Origin: an uncultured Clostridia bacterium
GTDB lineage: Bacteria > Bacillota > Clostridia > TANB77 > CAG-508
Direction of reading: 5' to 3'
DNA length: 33,310 nucleotides
Assembly (NCBI GenBank): GCA_947628425.1
Contig: CANQZV010000009.1
Span: 1 to 33,310, forward strand
The position numbers and the translations under genes are program-made. Shown here in pieces: positions 16,832 to 25,144 of this stretch. The notes below the pieces were generated by a model that worked only from the letters and a program-made list of their open reading frames with translations, was not told the origin of the DNA and did no database searches. How positions within the stretch are numbered: position 1 is the first letter of the stretch; each line of letters begins with the position of its first letter.

Positions 16832-17773
16832 TTACATTGCATAATTAATTCCTCTTGCTACAACATCCTTCATATTTTCTATTAGCTCATCTATTTCTTT
16901 TGGTGTTACTATCATATTATAATCTTTTGGTATTAATGCTTCTTTTATTTCTTCGTAGTTATCTTTTTCCTTTAATTGATTTAAATATTCATTTGATTTT
17001 GCTTCTTCTTGTAATTTTTCTATAAATAAATTTAAACAGTCATTTACTAAAACCGCACTTTCTACAACAGTCGGAATTCCTAATGCTATTACAGGTATAT
17101 TTAATGTTTTTTGTGATATTTCTTTTCTTGTATTTCCAACTCCAGCTCCTGGTACAATACCTGTATCTGCTAATTGTATAGATGAACTAATTCTTTCCAT
17201 ACTTCTTGATGCTAATGCATCAATTACAATAATTAGCTTTGGGTGTATATTTTCAATAATTCCAATTATAATTTCTAAAGTTTCTATTCCAGTTGTTCCT
17301 AAAACTCCTGGAGATATAGCACTTACAGATCTTGTTCCTTTTTCTAATACTTCTGGCATGTATTTTAAAATATGTCTTGTTACATCTATTTCATTAATTA
17401 CCTTTGGACCTAAAGAATCTGGTGTTACATAAATATTACCTAATCCAACAATAAGTATATCCTCCTCTTTTGTTACATGATTATTAATTAACTTTTTTAA
17501 TTCTTCAGATAAAATATCTCCATATTTTTCTATTTGTTCGTCTGTTGCAACTTTTAATTTATTAATATCTATAGTAATATAATTTCCTATAGGTTTTCCA
17601 ATTGCTTTTTCTCCATTTTCATTTGTAATTTTTACTTCAGTTATTTTGATATTTCCATCTTCTCTTGTTTGTGTTTCTATTCCATCAATATTATTTTCTA
17701 TGTTATTACTTTTTTTATAAATATCAGCCCTTTCATCAGCCAAATCTGTTCTAAAATTAATATTTTTATACAT
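16832..17773 (-). CDS. gpr: Spore germination protease GPR
   Basis: Made in the forespore as an inactive zymogen and self-processed; it degrades small acid-soluble spore proteins in the first minutes of germination. At 313 residues it is slightly short for the family. Conserved features are FRTDLADERADIY at about 7-19 in the propeptide region, IVGLGNIYVTPDSLGPKV (about 107-124), VSAISPGVLGTTGIET, and VIDALASRSMERISSSIQL followed by DTGIVPGAGVGN. It lies 54 bases downstream of holA. A hairpin in that gap includes part of the gpr ribosome binding site. Elsewhere gpr has a sigma-G promoter; I could not locate one inside the end of holA. Confidence 0.96.
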   Translation of the reverse strand: MYKNINFRTDLADERADIYKKSNNIENNIDGIETQTREDGNIKITEVKITNENGEKAIGKPIGNYITIDINKLKVATDEQIEKYGDILSEELKKLINNHVTKEEDILIVGLGNIYVTPDSLGPKVINEIDVTRHILKYMPEVLEKGTRSVSAISPGVLGTTGIETLEIIIGIIENIHPKLIIVIDALASRSMERISSSIQLADTGIVPGAGVGNTRKEISQKTLNIPVIALGIPTVVESAVLVNDCLNLFIEKLQEEAKSNEYLNQLKEKDNYEEIKEALIPKDYNMIVTPKEIDELIENMKDVVARGINYAM

Positions 17774-17783
17774 AAAAAAACCT

Positions 17784-17813
17784 CCTATTTAAGTATATTT
17801 TTACCTAAATAGG
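17784..17813 (-). promoter_or_regulatory. Hairpin pairing with the gpr ribosome binding site
   Basis: CCTATTTA (minus strand 17813-17806) can pair with TAAATAGG (17791-17784). The last GG belongs to the AGGAGG of gpr, and six to eight T residues follow before ATG. It could hide the ribosome binding site in long transcripts from holA, or act as a weak terminator after holA. Both are inference. Confidence 0.45.
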
Positions 17814-17827
17814 AAATTTAATTCTTT

Positions 17828-18847
17828 TTAACTACAATATTTTGAAAGTATTGCTTCTAATCCAATATTAATATCTATTAATCCAATTTTTGAATTTTCA
17901 TCTAATAAAATTAGTTCATAAAGAATATTTTTTAATTCTTCTTTAGTAAAAAAAGAAGACTGAGTTTTATATTTTGTTATTAAAAACATTTGATTTGGTT
18001 TTAACTTAAGTACTTCAGCTACATTTAAATTGTTTTCTAATGCAATTTTAGTAATATATAACTTTTTAAAATGATTATATAGTGTAATTAAAATTTTTTG
18101 TATTGGTTCTTTGTTATATATTAAATTTTTCAATATTTCTAGTGCTTTTTTTATATCTTTTTTTCCTAAAGAATCTGTTAATGTAAATATTACAGCCTCG
18201 ATTTGTTTAATACATAATAAATCAATATCACTTTTAGATATAATTCCATTTTCTCCAGCATATTCTATTAATTTTCTAGATTCATTTATAAGTTCTTGCA
18301 TTCCTGATGAACATTCTTCTATTAAATATTTTAATGTATCGTTATCTATATTTACTTTATAAGCATTAAATATTATTTTTAATCTTTTTACTAGTTCAGC
18401 CTGTTTTTGTTTTTCAAAGTTACATACAATTCCTTCTTTTTCTATAATTTTATATAGATTATTTTTTTCTATTTCTTCTTCAATAAAAACAATTACATTA
18501 TATTTCTTTATTTCTGTTATATTATTTGTAAAATAATTAAAAATTTTATCTTGTAATTCTGTTAATTTAGCATTCTTTTTCTTACTTTCTTTTTTTAATA
18601 AGGATGAGTTTTTAATAATTATTAATTTTTTTTCATAGCCAAAACTTGGTGTTTCTATATTTGAAATTAGCTGTTCTATATTATTTTCATCAATTTGTAT
18701 ATAATTAATTCCTATAATAATTTCACCAAATAATTTTTTTATTTTTTTTAGGCAACTTTCTAAAAGAAATTTTTCTTCACCATAAAACAAATAAATACTA
18801 TTTAATTTTCCTTCTTTTAATTCCTTTTCTAATGCATCTAAAGTCAT
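17828..18847 (-). CDS. holA: DNA polymerase III delta subunit
   Basis: Clamp-loader subunit that opens the beta clamp. 339 residues, normal length. The N-terminal nucleotide-binding fold starts SIYLFYGEEKFLLESCLKKI (about 17-36), with NIETPSFGYEKKLIIIKN (about 62-79) matching the family's SLFSxxRLVVV region. The middle domain shows CSSGMQELINESRKLIEYAG, and the C-terminal domain is the helical collar. AGAGGA precedes ATG. It starts 11 bases after the debranching enzyme gene, so it is co-transcribed with murB-yvcK-gde. Confidence 0.93.
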   Translation of the reverse strand: MTLDALEKELKEGKLNSIYLFYGEEKFLLESCLKKIKKLFGEIIIGINYIQIDENNIEQLISNIETPSFGYEKKLIIIKNSSLLKKESKKKNAKLTELQDKIFNYFTNNITEIKKYNVIVFIEEEIEKNNLYKIIEKEGIVCNFEKQKQAELVKRLKIIFNAYKVNIDNDTLKYLIEECSSGMQELINESRKLIEYAGENGIISKSDIDLLCIKQIEAVIFTLTDSLGKKDIKKALEILKNLIYNKEPIQKILITLYNHFKKLYITKIALENNLNVAEVLKLKPNQMFLITKYKTQSSFFTKEELKNILYELILLDENSKIGLIDINIGLEAILSKYCS

Positions 18848-18858
18848 AATCGTCCTCT

Positions 18859-20895
18859 TTATTTTTCTAGTATAATTCTATATATTTCTGCAACACTCCA
18901 TGCTTGAGCTAATGCTCCTTTAGGTAATTGTGGATTTTTAGAATCATATAATTCAGATATACTTCCAACAATTCCATCATTATAAATTGATTTTAAAAAT
19001 GTTGTTTTTGTTTTATCTATTAATTTTTTTAGTTTATCTTCGTATATTAACTTTTCATTTTTATTTTTTATATCTTTTATTATATTTTTTAATGAATTAT
19101 AGTATAATCCTAATAACCATGGCCATGTTATTCCTTGATGATAACTCATATCTCTTTTAAAACTATCTCCTTCATAGATTTCTATATAGTTTTCTTCTCC
19201 TTTTGCAAGTGTTTTTAACCCATAGTTATTTAATAATTTTTTTCTAATAGTTTCTAAAATTTCTTTTGCCATATTTGAATTACAGTCCAAAACTTGGTAT
19301 GTTAAACTTAAAGCAAATAATTGATTTGGTCTAATTTTTTTATCTCCTAATACATCATATAATGCTTTTCTTTTTTTGTTATAAAATTTTTCATTAAAAG
19401 TTTCTTTTGTTTTTTTTGCCATTATTTTATAAGTACTTGCAGTTTCTTTATTTTCATATTTTGTAGCCAATTCTTCCATAATTTTTAAAGCATTATACCA
19501 TAGAGCATTTATTTCTACTACTTTACCATATCTAGGAGTTGCAGGAGTATTTAAATACTTTGCATCCATCCATGTATTTTGTGTTTCTGGCGTTCCAGAT
19601 ACAATTAAATTATCTTTATCTAAATAAATATTATTATTATCAACATCTATTCCATTTTTATATGCTTTTATAATTTCTTTAAGTTTTGAATATATGTTAT
19701 CTTTTACAAATTGATTATCATCTGTATAGTTTAAAAATTTTTTTATAGTTTCAAATAATAATAAAGATGCATCTACACTATTATATAATGGTCTATTATC
19801 AAATCCGGAATATCCATTTGGCACTAATCCATATTTAATATCTCTTACTAAAGTTAATAATACTTCTTTTGCAATTTCATATCTTTTTGGAATTAATAAC
19901 AATCCTTCAAAAGATATCATTGAATCTCTTCCCCAATCTAGAAACCATGGATAACCTGCAATGATTGTATGTAAATTAAACCTTGGTCTATTAACAATAA
20001 AATTATCTGTTGCAATAATATAATTTTTTATAATTTCTTTATATTCTTTGTCTATATCAGATAAAGTTTCTTTTTTTACATCAATTAATTTTGAATTAAT
20101 AATTAATTCATTTATTCTAATAATTTCTTTGTTAATTATTTCTTTTGTATTTATTTCATCTATATTTTCTTCTAAAGAACATACAAAGTGAATTTCTTTT
20201 TCTTCATTTTCTTTTAAATCTATTTCATATCTACCTGGTACATATAAATCTTCTTCCGCATTGAATCCTCTTTTTTCTTCTTCTATATAATACATATTTT
20301 TGAAATAATCATTATTATGTTCTATATACCTTCCATCAGATAAATTCATATATACCGGTGTTTGATTAAAACCATCTATAGTTAATGATATTTTTTGATT
20401 TTTTATATTTTGCTTAACATTATAATTATGATTAATACTCATTGTGTGGAAATCTCTAAAATTAATAATTGGAGCTAAAGTTAATCTTGCATTATTTTTT
20501 CCATTTTTAATTTTATAATAAACACATACTGTATTTTTTCCGTATTCCATACATATAATTTTTTTTATGTGTATATCATTTATTTTGTATGTAAATATAG
20601 GAAAATAATCTTTTTCGAAACTTTCTAAATATTTAAATCCTTCTGAAATATAATTTTTACACATGTTAGTATAAAGTGGTATCTTTTTCTCATTAATTTC
20701 TATTGACTCATCTATTTTAGATAGTATAACGTATCTTTGTGCAGGTGGCACTAATGGTGCAACAAGTAACCCATGATATTTTCTTGTATTGCAGCCTATT
20801 ATTGTAGAATTACTATAGCCTCCTATGCCATTTGTTATTAACCATTCTCTTTTTAAACCTTCTTCTAAATTCATGTATTTTTTATTATATTTCAT
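18859..20895 (-). CDS. Glycogen debranching enzyme (amylo-alpha-1,6-glucosidase, GH133 type)
   Basis: 678 residues with the two-domain layout of bacterial GDE: an N-terminal beta-sandwich beginning EWLITNGIGGYSNSTIIGCN and TRKYHGLLVAPLVPPAQRYV, then an alpha/alpha-barrel with GYPWFLDWGRDSMISFEGLL (about 326-345), PNGYSGFDNRPLYNSVDASL, and a C-terminal SYHQGITWPWLLGLYY plus GALAQAWSVAEIYRIIL. It hydrolyses the alpha-1,6 stub left by phosphorylase on glycogen or similar glucans. It is cytoplasmic: no signal peptide. Nine bases separate it from yvcK and eleven from holA. A second glucan enzyme (GH15) lies at 30645-32537, pointing to storage or maltodextrin metabolism. Confidence 0.92.
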   Translation of the reverse strand: MKYNKKYMNLEEGLKREWLITNGIGGYSNSTIIGCNTRKYHGLLVAPLVPPAQRYVILSKIDESIEINEKKIPLYTNMCKNYISEGFKYLESFEKDYFPIFTYKINDIHIKKIICMEYGKNTVCVYYKIKNGKNNARLTLAPIINFRDFHTMSINHNYNVKQNIKNQKISLTIDGFNQTPVYMNLSDGRYIEHNNDYFKNMYYIEEEKRGFNAEEDLYVPGRYEIDLKENEEKEIHFVCSLEENIDEINTKEIINKEIIRINELIINSKLIDVKKETLSDIDKEYKEIIKNYIIATDNFIVNRPRFNLHTIIAGYPWFLDWGRDSMISFEGLLLIPKRYEIAKEVLLTLVRDIKYGLVPNGYSGFDNRPLYNSVDASLLLFETIKKFLNYTDDNQFVKDNIYSKLKEIIKAYKNGIDVDNNNIYLDKDNLIVSGTPETQNTWMDAKYLNTPATPRYGKVVEINALWYNALKIMEELATKYENKETASTYKIMAKKTKETFNEKFYNKKRKALYDVLGDKKIRPNQLFALSLTYQVLDCNSNMAKEILETIRKKLLNNYGLKTLAKGEENYIEIYEGDSFKRDMSYHQGITWPWLLGLYYNSLKNIIKDIKNKNEKLIYEDKLKKLIDKTKTTFLKSIYNDGIVGSISELYDSKNPQLPKGALAQAWSVAEIYRIILEK

Positions 20896-20904
20896 TTGTA
20901 TCTC

Positions 20905-22476
20905 CTATTTTTCTTTTTTTATTTTTTTTATAAATTCTTCTTTTTCTTTTTCTTCTTGTTCTATTCTTTTTCTGTTTTCCTCTTTTCTTAAATCGCTTTC
21001 TTGTATTGATTGTATTCTTTCTTTATATTTTTCATTAAATTTACTTGTAGATTTTTTTTCTTTTCTACCATTATTTTTTATTTGATTTTTATTTGGTTTA
21101 TTTGCATGTCTTTTTTCTTTTCTTTTTCTTCTTTCCTTTTTCTTTTCTTCTCTTAATTTTGTATGTAACATTACATATTTAGGGTCATTTTGTTCATTTT
21201 TAAATTTTAAATCGTCACAAACTAGTTCTATTACAGATTCTGCAACTGCATCTGTATTATGTCTTATACTATCATCTATTATTATAGAAAGATTTTTTTC
21301 TAACAATTTTACTCCTAATTCTTTTGCTTTTCCAATATCCTGTTCAACTACATCTGAGCCCTTTCTATTATACATTTTAATAAATTCTGGTATTATTTCA
21401 CCTGAGTCATAAATACAATAGTCTATAATTCCTTCTCCTGCGTGATCAATAATTGCTTTTATATGTTCAGATAAACTATAATTATCTGTCTGTCCCGGCT
21501 CTGTCATAATATTGCTTACATAAATTTTAATTGCTTTAGATTCTTTTATCGTTTTAGAAATATTTTTTACTAATAAATTAGGTATAACATTTGTATATAA
21601 GCTTCCCGGACCAATAATAATTGCATCTGCTTCTTTAATAACTTCTAATACACCAGGTGCTGGTACACAATTTGTAGGTTGTATATATATTCTATCTATT
21701 TTTGCTACTTTATCGTATACAATATCAGGAATTTTATCTTTTTCTTCAATAACTGTTCCATCATCTAATTCTGCACATATTTTCATTTCATCTAATGTTA
21801 CTGGTAAAACTTTTCCAACAATATTTAAAACATTTTTACTTTTTTCAACTGCTTCTGCAAAGTTTCCAAACCTTTCTTGCATTGTAGCAAAGAATATATC
21901 TCCGAAAGTTAAACCTTGTAAACTTTTAGCTTTCAGTTCTGTATTTAATAATTGTTCCATATTTAATTCATCATTTGCAAGTGATATCATACTATCTTTA
22001 ATATCATCTATAGGAAGTAATTCCAATTTTTTTCTAGATTCTGTTTGTATTTTTCCATAAGCAGAAACAGTTGCTATTGCGGTAACATTATTTGTATATT
22101 TTTTCAATCCTTTTAAAACAGTATTTAGTCCGCTTCCACCACCTATTACAACAATATTTGGTCCCTCATGATAGACCTTTTTGTTAAAAATTAAAGATTT
22201 TACATTTCTTTCTTTTGAACCTTTATTTAATCTATAATCTGTATCTTCTATTAATATTTCTAGTACTCTTTTTTGCATATACACCAATCCTATTACAATT
22301 AGTGTAAAACCAATTACAAATAATACAATAACTTTTGCAACTCCTCCAAAAGAAATTGCTTTTGCAACCATAATTTTTGATATTCCTGTACAAGCAAGAA
22401 TAACACCTATTAATACAATTAACATCCATTTTTTCATTTTTGATTCATTTTTAAACCATTTAAAAAAACCTTTCAT
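20905..22476 (-). CDS. yvcK: YvcK-family protein, membrane-anchored, divergent motif
   Basis: YvcK proteins bind UDP-sugars and connect central carbon flux to cell wall synthesis. This 523-residue copy has two N-terminal membrane helices (about 16-34 and 44-66), as other clostridial YvcK proteins do. The CofD-like Rossmann domain has IVVIGGGSGLNTVLKGLKKY and LPIDDIKDSMISLAND, then GPGSLYTNVIPNLLV and YVSNIMTEPGQTDNYSLSEH. A strongly charged Lys/Glu tail of about 80 residues ends it. The normally invariant DDGGSSGRLR following VTV is replaced by AYGKIQTESR, without any frameshift. It lies between murB and the debranching enzyme; rapZ and whiA, its usual partners, are absent from the window. 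Confidence 0.9.
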   Translation of the reverse strand: MKGFFKWFKNESKMKKWMLIVLIGVILACTGISKIMVAKAISFGGVAKVIVLFVIGFTLIVIGLVYMQKRVLEILIEDTDYRLNKGSKERNVKSLIFNKKVYHEGPNIVVIGGGSGLNTVLKGLKKYTNNVTAIATVSAYGKIQTESRKKLELLPIDDIKDSMISLANDELNMEQLLNTELKAKSLQGLTFGDIFFATMQERFGNFAEAVEKSKNVLNIVGKVLPVTLDEMKICAELDDGTVIEEKDKIPDIVYDKVAKIDRIYIQPTNCVPAPGVLEVIKEADAIIIGPGSLYTNVIPNLLVKNISKTIKESKAIKIYVSNIMTEPGQTDNYSLSEHIKAIIDHAGEGIIDYCIYDSGEIIPEFIKMYNRKGSDVVEQDIGKAKELGVKLLEKNLSIIIDDSIRHNTDAVAESVIELVCDDLKFKNEQNDPKYVMLHTKLREEKKKERRKRKEKRHANKPNKNQIKNNGRKEKKSTSKFNEKYKERIQSIQESDLRKEENRKRIEQEEKEKEEFIKKIKKEK

Positions 22477-22504
22477 TTTTGCTCCTTTTCTTAAAACTTT
22501 TTTG

Positions 22505-23401
22505 TTAAATAATTTCTATTTCTAGTTCTATTAATTTACCTGTTTTTTTATAAACAGTAGTTTTTACATATTCTATTAGTTTTAATATGTCTGTTGGTGT
22601 TGCATTATTTTTATTAATAATAAATCCTGCATGCTTTGTAGAAACTTGTGCTCCACCAATTGTATAACCTTTTAGTCCACATTCATCTATTATTTTTGAT
22701 GTTATAAAATCTTTACCTCTTTTGAAAGTGCTTCCAGCATTTGGATATTCCCATGGTTGTTTTTCTTTTCTATATTTTGTATATTCATCAATTTTATTTT
22801 TTATTTCTTCTTTGCTTCCTTTTTTAAGCTTAAGTTCTGCACTAATAATAATATTTTTGTTATTTCCAAATACACTATGCCTATATGAAAAATTACATTC
22901 TTTATTTGTAATTGTTTCTATTTTTGTCGTACTATAATCTATGTATGTAACATTTTTTACTAAATCTTTAATTTCCCCACCATATGCTCCAGCATTCATT
23001 CTAATAGCTCCACCGATTGTACCAGGAATTCCAGACATAAACTCAAACCCCTGTAATTCATTATCTAGTATTTTTTTTGAAATAATGGCATTCTTAGCAC
23101 CTGCATCTACAGTTACTGTTTCATTTTTAATTATTATTTTATCTAGCTCTATTTTTAAAACAATTCCATCAAATCCGCTTTCTTTAAATAACATATTACT
23201 TCCATTTCCTAAAACTATTAATGGAATATTATTTAAATTAGCAATTTCTAAAATTTTTTTTATGTCGTTTATACTTTTAGTTTTAATAAAAAAATTAGCA
23301 TTTCCACCTGTTTTAAAAGATGTATATTTACCCATGTTTTCGTTTGTTTTTATTACTGAATGTTCTAATGTTGAAACAAACTCTTTATAAACACTATTCA
23401 A
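22505..23401 (-). CDS. murB: UDP-N-acetylenolpyruvoylglucosamine reductase
   Basis: FAD-dependent reductase of the second committed step of peptidoglycan precursor synthesis, giving UDP-MurNAc. 298 residues. The start is a TTG codon with AAAGGAG eight bases upstream; the first in-frame ATG is 23 codons later, at the edge of the conserved YTSFKTGGNA. FAD-binding features are VLGNGSNMLF and SGIPGTIGGAIRMNAGAYGG; SYRHS and the catalytic Ser region PNAGSTFKRG follow. It heads a unit with yvcK, the debranching enzyme, holA and gpr. Confidence 0.96.
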   Translation of the reverse strand: MNSVYKEFVSTLEHSVIKTNENMGKYTSFKTGGNANFFIKTKSINDIKKILEIANLNNIPLIVLGNGSNMLFKESGFDGIVLKIELDKIIIKNETVTVDAGAKNAIISKKILDNELQGFEFMSGIPGTIGGAIRMNAGAYGGEIKDLVKNVTYIDYSTTKIETITNKECNFSYRHSVFGNNKNIIISAELKLKKGSKEEIKNKIDEYTKYRKEKQPWEYPNAGSTFKRGKDFITSKIIDECGLKGYTIGGAQVSTKHAGFIINKNNATPTDILKLIEYVKTTVYKKTGKLIELEIEII

Positions 23402-23436
23402 TATAAACTCTCCTTTTATTTTATATAGTCATTGCA

Positions 23437-23465
23437 ATTTTATCATTTTTTTATTTATTTTACAA
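23437..23465 (-). promoter_or_regulatory. Sigma-A promoter of the murB-yvcK unit
   Basis: Minus strand TTGTAA (23465-23460), 17 bases, TAAAAT (23442-23437), about 36 bases before the TTG start of murB and downstream of the mnmA terminator. Confidence 0.6.
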
Positions 23466-23516
23466 GAAAATTCTTTAATTTAATAATTATTTTTCTAACA
23501 ATTATTATAAAAAATT

Positions 23517-23552
23517 AAAAGTCAAATATCTATTTCTAATTATTTGACTTTT
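23517..23552 (-). terminator. Rho-independent terminator of the suf-mnmA operon
   Basis: AAAAGTCAAATA (23517-23528) and TATTTGACTTTT (23541-23552) form a perfect 12-bp stem, followed on the minus strand by T-rich sequence. It lies five bases after the mnmA stop codon. Confidence 0.9.
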
Positions 23553-23556
23553 TTAA

Positions 23557-24615
23557 TTACAATATATTTGTAATTTTTCCACCACCTAATAAAATATCAT
23601 TTATATAAAATACAGCTGATTGACCTGGTGTTATTGCTCTTTGAGGTTCATCAAATATTACTTTTATATTGTTGTTTTCTTCTTTTATTTTAGCTTTTGC
23701 AACTTTTGATGAATATCTTGTTTTTACAGTAACCTCCAACCAATCATTTATATTATCTACTAATAATAAATTAATGTCTGAAACAATAATTTCTTTTTTA
23801 TATAATTCTTTTTCTTCTCCTACAATAACTTCGTTTTTAGTTGAATCAAATCCTAGAACAAATAGCGGTACTGCATTTGAAATACCAAGCCCTTTTCTTT
23901 GCCCTATAGTATAATTATATAATCCAGAATGCCTTCCTAAAACTTTTCCTTTGGAATTTACAATATTTCCTTCTTTTGGCTTTATATTAGAATTATTTTC
24001 TAAAAATTTTTTATAGTTTCCATCAGGTACAAAACAAATATCTTCACTATCTGGTTTATTTGCAGTTTTTAAATTATTTTTTCTTGCAATTTCTCTTATT
24101 TCTTCTTTATCATTATAATTAGCTAATGGAAATAATACATGTTCTATTAAATTTTTTGGTATATTCCATAGAACATAGCTTTGATCTTTTTTTTCATTAT
24201 TAGATTTTTTTAGCACCCATCTTCCATATTCATTATTATATTCTGTTTTTGCATAATGCCCTGTTGCTATATAATTACAGTCCAATTCTTTTGCTTTTTC
24301 CCACATTATTCCAAATTTCATATATTTATTACATTCAATACATGGATTAGGTGTTTTACAATTATTATAACAATTTATAAAATCATCTATTACGTATTTC
24401 TTAAATTCATTTTTATAGTTATATGTAAAATGTGGTATACTTATTGTATTGCAAACATTTTTAGCATCTATATACGTATTAATATTACAACAACTGCTTC
24501 CAGCAAATAGTTCTAAAGTAGTTCCTATCACATCATATCCTTGTTCTTTTAGGAGTATAGCAGAAACACTACTATCAACACCACCACTCATACCTAATAA
24601 AACTTTTTTATTCAT
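23557..24615 (-). CDS. mnmA: tRNA 2-thiouridylase MnmA
   Basis: Thiolates U34 in tRNA-Lys, -Glu and -Gln, using ATP and persulfide sulfur. 352 residues: PP-loop GMSGGVDSSVS near 8-18, the catalytic Cys pair in TPNPCIECNKYMKFG and SEDICFVPDG, IGQRKGLG, and the C-terminal beta-barrel ending ITPGQSAVFYINDILLGGG. It starts 27 bases after sufU and ends just before a strong terminator, making it the last gene of the suf operon. That position suggests SufS is its sulfur donor, since no dedicated cysteine desulfurase gene is next to it. This is inference from context. Confidence 0.96.
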   Translation of the reverse strand: MNKKVLLGMSGGVDSSVSAILLKEQGYDVIGTTLELFAGSSCCNINTYIDAKNVCNTISIPHFTYNYKNEFKKYVIDDFINCYNNCKTPNPCIECNKYMKFGIMWEKAKELDCNYIATGHYAKTEYNNEYGRWVLKKSNNEKKDQSYVLWNIPKNLIEHVLFPLANYNDKEEIREIARKNNLKTANKPDSEDICFVPDGNYKKFLENNSNIKPKEGNIVNSKGKVLGRHSGLYNYTIGQRKGLGISNAVPLFVLGFDSTKNEVIVGEEKELYKKEIIVSDINLLLVDNINDWLEVTVKTRYSSKVAKAKIKEENNNIKVIFDEPQRAITPGQSAVFYINDILLGGGKITNIL

Positions 24616-24642
24616 TTTTTTCCTTTCATAAATTATAATTTT

Positions 24643-25110
24643 TTAATGGCAACAATCTGTTATGATTTGTCCATTATTTTCATTTTTGTTAATCATATCT
24701 TCTAAAGTATGCCATGCTAGAAGAGCACACTTTACTCTTGCTGGCATATTCGATACATTTTTAAAAGCAATTGCATCTTCCAGTATTTTTAACTCTTCCT
24801 CATCTGTTATTTCTCTTTTAATCATTCCTATAAATGTTTTTATAATTTTCTTTGCTTCATTTATCTTTTTTCCTTTTAGAGTATCTATCATAATAGAAGT
24901 AGACGCTTGAGAAATAGCACATCCATGACCAGAAAAAGCCATATCCTCAATTATACCATTTTTTAATTTTAATTCTAATTTAATTTCATCTCCACAATTA
25001 GGGTTATGACCCATTTCGGAAAAATCATAATCAGTTAATTTCTTTTTATTATAGGAATTCATACTATGTTCCATAATTAATTCATTATAAACATCTGTTA
25101 AATCTTCCAT
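24643..25110 (-). CDS. sufU: Iron-sulfur assembly sulfur-transfer protein SufU
   Basis: 155-residue zinc protein that accepts persulfide sulfur from SufS and passes it to SufBCD. The ligands fit the SufU pattern: Cys39 and Asp41 in NPNCGDEI, Cys64 in GHGCAISQAS, and Cys128 in ARVKCALLAWHTLE. The insertion between the second and third Cys that distinguishes SufU from IscU is present. It ends in an unusual TDCCH. It lies 34 bases after sufS and 27 bases before mnmA. Confidence 0.95.
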   Translation of the reverse strand: MEDLTDVYNELIMEHSMNSYNKKKLTDYDFSEMGHNPNCGDEIKLELKLKNGIIEDMAFSGHGCAISQASTSIMIDTLKGKKINEAKKIIKTFIGMIKREITDEEELKILEDAIAFKNVSNMPARVKCALLAWHTLEDMINKNENNGQIITDCCH

Positions 25111-25144
25111 TATATTTTCCTCTTTCTTTTAAATTAATTATAAT

